Both the position numbers and the translations under genes were made by a program. Shown here piece after piece: positions 1 to 6,009 of a stretch of 32,925 nt of DNA. This DNA is from Clostridia bacterium (lineage in GTDB: Bacteria > Bacillota > Clostridia > TANB77 > CAG-508). Numbering within the stretch: the stretch's first letter is position 1; each line of letters begins with the position of its first letter. The stretch is taken from NCBI GenBank assembly GCA_022799315.1, contig JAAWOE010000016.1, forward strand, positions 1 through 32,925. The letters are read 5' to 3'. The notes beneath the pieces were generated by a model. The model did not search any database. It saw nothing but the letters and a program-made list of their open reading frames with translations, and was not told where the DNA came from.

Positions 1-133
1 AGTCTTTTCTAGTTCCTAGTAAATCTCTATCATATGTAACTTTTACAACCCTGTTCTCATTAACTATATAATAATATATGGTTGTCTTGTTGTCAATATG
101 GTTTTTAATATTTTCTTCTTTTTCTATAACCAT
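1..133 (-). CDS. Unknown protein, N-terminal 44 residues only (runs off the window)
   Basis: An open frame starts with ATG at 131-133 on the minus strand, right behind a strong AGGAGG ribosome binding site at 135-140, and runs off the left edge without a stop. The visible residues begin MVIEKEENIKN and include a YYYIVNENRVVKVTYDRD stretch rich in aromatic and charged residues. No signal peptide or membrane segment is visible. I do not recognise a family from this fragment. The ribosome binding site makes the start convincing; the function is open. Confidence 0.55.
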   Translation of the reverse strand, partial: MVIEKEENIKNHIDNKTTIYYYIVNENRVVKVTYDRDLLGTRKD

Positions 134-285
134 TACCTCCTTTTAATTTGATTTTTTCTTTTTGGATTTTTAATTTAAGATTTAATTTTTTAGAATTAAA
201 TTTACGTTGATATAAAATATGAATTTATCTTACTACTCTTTTTTGACTTTTGCAATAGGTTTTGTAAATTTATAATTTTTATAAA

Positions 286-322
286 AAACAAGGTATAAGT
301 AAAACATACTTATACCTTGTTT
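286..322 (-). terminator. Intrinsic terminator of the sortase operon
   Basis: Perfect 15-bp stem (286-300 with 308-322, core AAGGTATAAGT) and a 7-nt loop. Read on the minus strand it is followed by TTTTTTAT. It lies about 40 bases past the sortase stop codon. Confidence 0.85.
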
Positions 323-362
323 AAGTGTAATTTTTATACCCTATACAAACAATAAAACCATT

Positions 363-1019
363 TTAATCATATATCTCTACTGCTTTTACAATTACACGTT
401 TTATTGCTCCTGCTGTACAGGTAATCATAGTTATTTCTCTTTCACCCATTGTTTCTTGGCTTAGTGAACTAACATCTTTTGGGTCTGTTTGATAATTTTC
501 ATAGACCTCATATGTTATACTTTTTCCATATGGGTTAGTTAATACTATTTTATCTCCTTTTTCTAGTTTTTTAATTCCTCCAAACATCTTATTATTTCTA
601 TAATTATGCCCTGCCATGCAAAAGTTTCCTACTTCATTTACATTTGGTCCATACAATTTTGTTATTGATACTTTCAACGTTTTTTTATCTGTATGGTCCA
701 ATATATAAGTGCTTAACTTTATTTTAGGTATTTCCAATTTTCCAATTACTTTATATCCTTTTAATTCTCTTGGCATATCTACATATTCTTCTTGTTCTTC
801 TTTTATTACATTACTTTCTTGTATTTGTGTGATAGAATTTTCTACCATATTTTCTACATTATTTTCCACTTTGTTTATATTACTTTGTATTTGCTCTAAA
901 TTTTTTGTTTCTAATACCTCTTTAATTTCTATTCCAATTACTACTATTTGAACAAGTATAATTAAAGCTAATATTATTACTGTTTTTGATAATTTAAAAC
1001 ATACAAAATTTGTTTTCAT
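363..1019 (-). CDS. Sortase (single-TM cysteine transpeptidase)
   Basis: This is a membrane-anchored sortase that cleaves LPXTG-type sorting signals and transfers the protein to the cell wall. Residues 10-30 form an N-terminal membrane anchor. Residues 36-85 are a polar, Asn/Glu-rich linker, and the catalytic beta-barrel spans about 90-218. The catalytic triad is visible: His138 in AGHNY, Cys201 in ITCTAG and Arg208 in KRVIV. At 218 residues it fits the class C/D size range; I cannot settle the class by eye. The gene starts 2 bases after the stop of an LPKTG protein gene on the same strand, so that protein is almost certainly its dedicated substrate. A strong terminator follows at 286-322. 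Confidence 0.9.
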   Translation of the reverse strand: MKTNFVCFKLSKTVIILALIILVQIVVIGIEIKEVLETKNLEQIQSNINKVENNVENMVENSITQIQESNVIKEEQEEYVDMPRELKGYKVIGKLEIPKIKLSTYILDHTDKKTLKVSITKLYGPNVNEVGNFCMAGHNYRNNKMFGGIKKLEKGDKIVLTNPYGKSITYEVYENYQTDPKDVSSLSQETMGEREITMITCTAGAIKRVIVKAVEIYD

Positions 1020-1021
1020 TT

Positions 1022-1636
1022 TTACGCTCTTATTTTTCTTTTATTTAGATATATTCCAACTATACTTATTATTAGAGCTATACTTATTATATAAAGCGCA
1101 TACTCTACTACACTTGTTCCTGTTTTTGGAAGTTCTTCTACTGTATTTTCCATAACAGCATTTCCTATTACATTTTCTACAACTGGTGGCATATCTTCAT
1201 ATACCTCTATATTAAATGTTTTGGTTGCAAATACTGATGCTGGGTTATTAACATCAATTAGACTTAATTTAATTGTATATGAACCTTCCTCCACAAATGT
1301 TGCTTTTATTGGTGTTCTATTTACAAAATCTCCACCTACTGCAAATCCTGATGGCGGTCCCCAATATCCTAGTTGTGCAATATCATACTCTGTACCTGCA
1401 GAATCTGTTGCAAGTATCTTTGGTGTTGCAGGTCCTGTAATATCAACCTTAATTTGTACTGTTTGATGTGGAGTTCCATTAACTCCCGTTAATAGTACAA
1501 CACCTTCTTTTTCTACATTTTTTACAATTGTACCTGTATATTGTAAATCGAAACTGTACTCATCAACTGCAAATACTGGGCTAACACTGCAAAAAATAAT
1601 AGCAAAAATCATAATAAAAGATATGAACTTTTTCAT
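1022..1636 (-). CDS. LPXTG cell-wall-anchored surface protein, sortase substrate
   Basis: A 204-residue secreted protein. A signal peptide occupies residues 1-23 (cleavage likely after VFA). A compact beta-rich region follows at about 25-146, with Ig-like character (TVQIKVDITGP, GSYTIKLSLIDV). The C-terminal sorting signal is complete: LPKTG at 169-173, a hydrophobic segment at about 177-196 and a basic tail KRKIRA. The start has a GGGGAG ribosome binding site about 12 bases upstream. The sortase gene follows 2 bases after this stop, making a two-gene operon. The ectodomain is small and single, so it may be an adhesin, a pilus-like subunit or a stalk; I do not recognise a specific family. Confidence 0.88.
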   Translation of the reverse strand: MKKFISFIMIFAIIFCSVSPVFAVDEYSFDLQYTGTIVKNVEKEGVVLLTGVNGTPHQTVQIKVDITGPATPKILATDSAGTEYDIAQLGYWGPPSGFAVGGDFVNRTPIKATFVEEGSYTIKLSLIDVNNPASVFATKTFNIEVYEDMPPVVENVIGNAVMENTVEELPKTGTSVVEYALYIISIALIISIVGIYLNKRKIRA

Positions 1637-1733
1637 ATATACAATCTCCCCTTTAAAATTAGTTATACTAATTTATATTAAGGTGTATTTGTCCATATTC
1701 CAAAGTTTTGCACTCTTATTAATCCCCTATTAA

Positions 1734-1790
1734 AATCCGCTTCATCTTGCTGGAGGTCAGAGCATTTTCTTCTACGTTTTTAACTTAAAG
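1734..1790. repeat. Degenerate copy of a dispersed hairpin element
   Basis: The stretch AATCCGCTTCATCTTGCTGG, followed by GCATTTTCTTCT and a T-rich run, matches the reverse complement of the element at 29536-29612. This copy has lost the second arm of the hairpin. It sits in the 268-base gap between the LPXTG gene and murD2, which otherwise holds only the palindrome at 1824-1847 and a terminator. Confidence 0.6.
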
Positions 1791-1823
1791 GTACTTTGCT
1801 AATATATAAAGAGCCTTCACTCT

Positions 1824-1847
1824 CGGACGAGCAATGCTCGCCCCTAC
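1824..1847 (-). repeat. GTAGGGG-type short palindromic repeat (REP-like)
   Basis: On the minus strand this reads GTAGGGG followed by CGAGCATTGCTCG, a perfect small palindrome. Nearly the same sequence recurs at 14883-14907, and relatives with other palindromes after GTAGGGG lie at 18864-18945 and 28621-28645. All are intergenic. Confidence 0.7.
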
Positions 1848-1886
1848 GTTTAACGTGAATTAACTTGTTTTCCTATTATATAAAAA

Positions 1887-1904
1887 AGCCAACGAATGTT
1901 GACT
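1887..1904 (-). terminator. Intrinsic terminator of the murL-murD2 operon
   Basis: Minus-strand stem AGTCAAC/GTTGGCT with a 4-base loop, followed by TTTTTT. It starts directly after the murD2 stop codon. Confidence 0.75.
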
Positions 1905-3272
1905 TTAGTTACTTCTTACTAATTCTTTAAATATTTTTCCTCTTTCTTGGAAATTTTTAAAATAGCCATAACTTGATGCAGCAGGAGAAAGAAGGCAAAT
2001 GCTTCCTTTTGCAGTCACTTCTTTAGCATTTCTTACCGCTTCTTCCATTGTTTTTACCATTATTACATTGTGATTTTCATTATTAACTATTTTCTCAAAA
2101 ATAAATTCTCCCGTCTTTGGTAAGCATATTATATTTTTTACATTACTTTTAAGTAGAAACTCTATTAATCCATTTTGATTAACCCCTCTATCGTTACCAC
2201 CAACAATTAGAGTATCTACTTTTTCTAATGTTTCTACAGCATCTATTGTTGCTTCTGGTATTGTTGCAATAGAGTTATTATAATATTCGACTCCATCAAA
2301 AGTTCCTACAAATTCCATACGGTGTTCTAGTGGTTCAAATGCATTAATTGTATTAATTGTTTGTGTAAAATCCAATTTTAAAATTTCACTCACCGCTAAA
2401 ACAAACATAATGTTGTTCAGCATATAATTACCTTTTAAGTTTCTTTCGTCTGTTGTATGATATAGCAATTTTTCTTTTTGATAAATCGCATTATTTTCTA
2501 AATATATTACGTTTGTTCTTTCTTCTTTTTGGTCTTTGTTCATAGTAATACCATAATCTTTTTCTAGAAATTTATATGAATATTGTTTCATCAGCTCATT
2601 GTCCATATTGAAAATTGCAACATCATTTTCCTTTTGATATTTTACAATGTTGTATTTAGCTTCTATATATTTTTCTAGTGATTCGTAATGATCTAAATGT
2701 TCTTCGTAAACATTTAATATAATTCCAATATTAGGTGATTTTTTAACATATTCTAGTCCATGTGAAGAAATTTCTAATACTACTATTTCATCTTGTTTTA
2801 TATCTTCAATTTCATCAAAAATTGGGATTCCAATATTACCTAATAGTCTTGTTTTCTTTCCTTGCTCTTGTAGCATTTGATGAATTAGAGAACTTGTTGT
2901 ACTTTTCCCTTTTGTTCCTGTAATTCCAATTGTATAACAATCATAGTACTCAAAAAAAAGTTCTAATTGTGAAGTAACTTTATGAATAAATTTAGTTGTA
3001 TCAATTCCTTTAAACGTAACACCTGGCGATTTTAAAATTAAATCATATTGTTCTATATCTTTTAAATATTCATCTCCTGTATAAAAATTAAGTTTTTTAT
3101 CATTTTGCAAATATTTAGTTTCTTCATTAAAATCTTGTTTATGGTATCTTACTGCAAGTGTTTTTTCTGGAAAATGCTTTCTTAAAAAATTATATGTTGA
3201 TTTTCCTTCTACACCAAATCCTAATATCAATATTTTTTTATTTTTTAAGTGTTCAATTAATTCAGTTAACAT
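1905..3272 (-). CDS. murD2: MurD2: UDP-MurNAc-L-alanine--L-glutamate ligase
   Basis: A Mur ligase family enzyme of 455 residues. The N-terminal UDP-binding domain holds ILGFGVEGKST (16-26). The ATP-binding central domain carries GITGTKGKSTT (116-126), LEISSHG (166-172) and the LEHRME element (315-320). The C-terminal domain carries YNNSIATIPEAT (331-342) and LSPAASSYG (428-436). MurD normally has GTNGKT and a CASFD-like end, so this is the divergent MurD2 type. The adjacent gene, overlapping by 11 bases, encodes the PP-loop epimerase MurL. In Xanthomonas oryzae this pair adds L-Glu to UDP-MurNAc-L-Ala and then epimerises it to D-Glu, replacing MurI/MurD. The L-Glu specificity here is inferred from the partner gene. 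Confidence 0.85.
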   Translation of the reverse strand: MLTELIEHLKNKKILILGFGVEGKSTYNFLRKHFPEKTLAVRYHKQDFNEETKYLQNDKKLNFYTGDEYLKDIEQYDLILKSPGVTFKGIDTTKFIHKVTSQLELFFEYYDCYTIGITGTKGKSTTSSLIHQMLQEQGKKTRLLGNIGIPIFDEIEDIKQDEIVVLEISSHGLEYVKKSPNIGIILNVYEEHLDHYESLEKYIEAKYNIVKYQKENDVAIFNMDNELMKQYSYKFLEKDYGITMNKDQKEERTNVIYLENNAIYQKEKLLYHTTDERNLKGNYMLNNIMFVLAVSEILKLDFTQTINTINAFEPLEHRMEFVGTFDGVEYYNNSIATIPEATIDAVETLEKVDTLIVGGNDRGVNQNGLIEFLLKSNVKNIICLPKTGEFIFEKIVNNENHNVIMVKTMEEAVRNAKEVTAKGSICLLSPAASSYGYFKNFQERGKIFKELVRSN

Positions 3273-4635
3273 TTAAAATATTCTCCTTTAAAATAGCATC
3301 AAATTCTTCTGGCACACTATTAATTTCGTTATATCTTTTTGTAATATCTTTGGTTGTATCTGCTAATTCATAATTATCTTTATAAAATTGTAATAAATAT
3401 GGTAATTTTGTCTTCTCTTTCTCTAATTCTTTAATTGTAACAGTAATTGCATAATTAACTTCTTCATATGTTCCTACACATTCAAATGGTTTAGTTTTAC
3501 CATATCCACATAGTTCTTTAAATGTTTCTAATAAGTTTTCTTTTTGATATAAATCTTTTCCAAATATAGCTACTAATTCATCTTTGTATAGAAATGGGCT
3601 TAATATGATAAATACAAATAAACATTTTGGACATTCTCCACACCATTCCCAAGGAACAATTTTGCTTCCAACATTACAACTTCTAAAAATTTGATGGTAT
3701 TGTTTGTTTCTTGAAAATAGTTTTGCAATTTGTAGTTCATTTAATGGTCGTAACATACTAAAATAATGTACTCCTGCCTTTAGATACTTATTAGAATAGT
3801 ATTCAAAATCTTGTTCAAATTCATAACTTTTTGAATATTGATGATTAATTTTTTCACCTTCTACATTACTTTCATTGGCACTTGATTCATTTGATAACGC
3901 TATATATTTTTTATCTGTTAAAAATGCGATAAAGTATGATAAAAACGCAAGCATAGAAGAAAATGGCGTATGTCCATTTAAAAATCCTTCTTTATTTAAT
4001 CGTAATAATTCAGAATCGATCGTTCTTGTTACTTCAATTATTTGGTTATCTTCATAACCTGCTACTTTAGCACATTTCATTGATGGTTCTTTTCCACCAA
4101 TCATTAAACAATAGTTGTTAGCTTTATCTTTTTTTAGTAATTCTAGAGTAACAGTAGAATCTTTTCCTCCACCAATTGGTATTAACGTTCCTTTCTTTTC
4201 TTCTTGTGATATATCTTCTATTTTGCAATATGGTGCTTCTACTGTAATGTTCATCATTTCTTCTTGTGATATATCGATTTGATTAATGTATCGATATTCT
4301 CCTTGACCATTATAATAAAGTTTTTTAAACCAATTTATTTGTTCCTCATTTAAGTAACCACATTTTACAATTACATTTTCTGGGCAAGCACATTTCCAAT
4401 AGCTAACTAATTCCACCATTCCTATATTAAAAACTAAGTTTTTTACAAAGTCGTTCTCAACACTTTTAAACGGTATCTTTTTCTTTTTTATTTCAATAGT
4501 TGGATGAAATTCACATAGTCCAACTATTTCGAAATCATATGTAATTTTTATGTTATCTTCACTATCTTCTATATGGTAATCGTGATAAATAAATGTTTTG
4601 TATGTATTTCTCAATTTTAGAAATTTTTCATTCAT
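3262..4635 (-). CDS. murL: MurL: UDP-MurNAc-L-Ala-L-Glu epimerase
   Basis: 457 residues. The nucleotide-binding PP-loop is IPIGGGKDSTVT (152-163), in the ATP-pyrophosphatase style SGGxDS with GGGKDS. Further hallmarks are LSNESSANESNV (248-259), the cysteine cluster of Cys320, Cys332, Cys335 and Cys338 (CGECPKC), and several conserved aromatic residues. This matches MurL, which uses ATP to epimerise the terminal L-Glu of UDP-MurNAc-L-Ala-L-Glu to D-Glu. The start ATG sits behind a GAGGAA site that overlaps the end of the upstream GNAT gene. The 3' end overlaps murD2 by 11 bases, which implies coupled translation. A small internal repeat encodes DISQEE twice (121-126 and 141-146). Confidence 0.85.
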   Translation of the reverse strand: MNEKFLKLRNTYKTFIYHDYHIEDSEDNIKITYDFEIVGLCEFHPTIEIKKKKIPFKSVENDFVKNLVFNIGMVELVSYWKCACPENVIVKCGYLNEEQINWFKKLYYNGQGEYRYINQIDISQEEMMNITVEAPYCKIEDISQEEKKGTLIPIGGGKDSTVTLELLKKDKANNYCLMIGGKEPSMKCAKVAGYEDNQIIEVTRTIDSELLRLNKEGFLNGHTPFSSMLAFLSYFIAFLTDKKYIALSNESSANESNVEGEKINHQYSKSYEFEQDFEYYSNKYLKAGVHYFSMLRPLNELQIAKLFSRNKQYHQIFRSCNVGSKIVPWEWCGECPKCLFVFIILSPFLYKDELVAIFGKDLYQKENLLETFKELCGYGKTKPFECVGTYEEVNYAITVTIKELEKEKTKLPYLLQFYKDNYELADTTKDITKRYNEINSVPEEFDAILKENILNVN

Positions 4636-4647
4636 ATATTCATTCCT

Positions 4648-5088
4648 CTAACTTTCTATGTATTTTACAAATCCGTACTCTATATTTCCTCTTGGGCAGT
4701 CTTTTAATTCATATAATAATTTACAGCCCATTTTTTCATAGAAGCCTTTTGCTTGAAAATCAAGTGTTTCTACTTTAATTCCAACTAAGTCCCTCTGTTT
4801 TGCATATTCTTCTAATCTTCTAAAAATAGCTGTTCCAATATTTTTTCCTCTATGCTTATCACTAATAAAAGTTTTTTGTATATGTAGCCATTGTAGTTCT
4901 TCATATATAGCCATTCCTCCTACAATTTCTCCATCTTCAAATGCATAACATCCAAACACTTCTTTTGCTTTTGGCTCTTCACTTCTATTTTTAAAATATT
5001 CTGTTTTTCCATGCTCATTATTGTATATATGTAATCCTTTACTAATATATTGATAATTTTCATTATTGTTACTAATTTCTATGTTCAT
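4648..5088 (-). CDS. GNAT family N-acetyltransferase
   Basis: A 146-residue acetyl-CoA-dependent N-acyltransferase. The acetyl-CoA pyrophosphate-binding motif is in SDKHRGKNIGTAIFRRLEE (about 76-94; the R/Q-x-x-G-x-G/A element is HRGKNIG). The C-terminal FYEKMGCKL segment (about 116-124) is typical of the fold. It is the first gene of the apparent operon with murL (12-base gap) and murD2. The substrate cannot be read from the sequence; its position suggests a link to cell-wall metabolism, but that is only context. An AAAGGAAA ribosome binding site precedes the start. Confidence 0.82.
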   Translation of the reverse strand: MNIEISNNNENYQYISKGLHIYNNEHGKTEYFKNRSEEPKAKEVFGCYAFEDGEIVGGMAIYEELQWLHIQKTFISDKHRGKNIGTAIFRRLEEYAKQRDLVGIKVETLDFQAKGFYEKMGCKLLYELKDCPRGNIEYGFVKYIES

Positions 5089-5191
5089 AACTATAATTTC
5101 CTTTCGCTGTATTTATTCTTTGTTATTCTATCATATATTATTAGAAAAAGGAAGTTTTTGTTATCACGAACACTCTCTTTTTTAGTCTTAT

Positions 5192-5722
5192 TTATTCTTT
5201 ATATTCCATATATTTCTTTTCTAAAACTTTAAAATCACAACTTAACTCTTTGTAAAATTTAGCCATTTTACTTTTACTATCTCCTGTAACAATATTATAA
5301 ATCTTTTCTGCTTTGTCCATAATTTTTTTCTTATTTTCAAGTTTATTTATATATGAATATTGTTCCGAAAGTAATCTTTTATAGCCATAACTTTTATCTT
5401 GACTTTCTAATAAGCAGACACTTTCTTGTGGTACAGGTATCATATCTGAAAATCTAATAATACCTAAACTAGCTTTTGTTTTTGTATTAATAATCTTAAA
5501 GAAAGATATATTGTCTTTATATGTTCTATGTTTCTGCTTTGGAGAAAACAGCGGTGCAAAATAATAGTGTTGCTTAACAATAATAACAACTCCTATGTAT
5601 GGTCTTTTTTCATTTTTGTTATATGCAATGTGCTTATCAAATTGGCTTAAGTAATTAATGTATTCTTCGTCTATAATATAGAAATTTAATTTTCCTAATT
5701 TTACTTTTTTATTATTTTTCAT
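5192..5722 (-). CDS. Type III toxin, ToxN/AbiQ-like endoribonuclease
   Basis: 176 residues. The order of motifs follows the ToxN/AbiQ/CptN fold: FYIIDEEYINYLSQFD near the start (14-29), PYIGVVI (41-47), FAPLFSPKQKHR (55-66) with the SPK loop at 60-62 that carries active-site residues in ToxN, LGIIRFSDMIPVP (86-98), YKRLLSEQYSYI (114-125) and a closing FKVLEKKYMEY. These enzymes cut A-rich mRNA and their own antitoxin transcript, and are held inactive by the small RNA repeats, often as phage defence. The gene starts behind GGAGGA at 5726-5731. Upstream lie a terminator, three RNA repeats and a near-consensus promoter, exactly the layout of a type III locus. Residues 1-12 are extra compared with ToxN. 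Confidence 0.88.
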   Translation of the reverse strand: MKNNKKVKLGKLNFYIIDEEYINYLSQFDKHIAYNKNEKRPYIGVVIIVKQHYYFAPLFSPKQKHRTYKDNISFFKIINTKTKASLGIIRFSDMIPVPQESVCLLESQDKSYGYKRLLSEQYSYINKLENKKKIMDKAEKIYNIVTGDSKSKMAKFYKELSCDFKVLEKKYMEYKE

Positions 5723-5746
5723 TTTTCCTCCAATGCAAAAATGAGA

Positions 5747-5764
5747 GATACTTTATTTAGTATC
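5747..5764 (-). terminator. Leaky terminator between antitoxin repeats and toxin gene
   Basis: Stem GATACT/AGTATC with a 6-base loop, read on the minus strand, followed by TCTCATTTTT. In type III loci a terminator here keeps antitoxin RNA in excess and lets a fraction of transcripts reach the toxin gene. Confidence 0.75.
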
Positions 5765-5960
5765 CCCCATATTTTTTCTGAAAACTCGTTTATAGCAAAG
5801 CTAAAGGCTCGTTTCTAACCTAATGTTAAATAGGATATTCGTTTATAGGATTTGCTCCTAAAGGCTCATATCTAACCTAATGTTTTTACACCAATTTATG
5901 AATTTAATCAAAGGTTCGTGTTAACCTAATTTATTTGATAAATCGATTTATCAATATTAG
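5765..5960 (-). ncRNA. Type III antitoxin RNA (ToxI-like), about three tandem repeats
   Basis: Three tandem repeats spaced 57 and 49 bases apart (anchors CCTAATGTT, CCTAATGTT, CCTAAT on the plus strand near 5819, 5876 and 5925). On the minus strand each unit reads AGGTT, 7 bases, ARCCT, TT, then a second hairpin and ATAAA. Stem 1 is AGGUU/ARCCU at 5805-5821, 5862-5878 and 5912-5927. Stem 2 differs in sequence but pairs in each unit: UAGC/GCUA (5793-5803), UAGGA/UCCUA (5846-5860) and a weak UGA/UCA (5899-5910). A structured repeat RNA directly in front of a ToxN-like gene is the expected antitoxin; the third repeat is diverged. Confidence 0.82.
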
Positions 5961-5967
5961 TATATTC

Positions 5968-5996
5968 ATTATACTTTATTTTATTTACAAAATCAA
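5968..5996 (-). promoter_or_regulatory. Promoter of the type III toxin-antitoxin locus
   Basis: On the minus strand TTGATT (5991-5996), a 17-base spacer and TATAAT (5968-5973). Transcription should start near 5960. A perfect 20-base palindrome at 5935-5954, at the start of the transcript, could be an operator or a protective 5' hairpin. Confidence 0.8.
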
Positions 5997-6009
5997 TACT
6001 TGTGGCAAA

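Noticed and set aside
3262-4635. Asparagine synthase or tRNA-modifying PP-loop enzyme
   Set aside because: The PP-loop alone would allow it, but the LSNESSANESNV and CGECPKC motifs and the overlap with a divergent MurD point to MurL.
5765-5960. CRISPR array
   Set aside because: Repeats are imperfect, directly adjacent without unique spacers, and lie in front of a ToxN-like gene; no cas genes.
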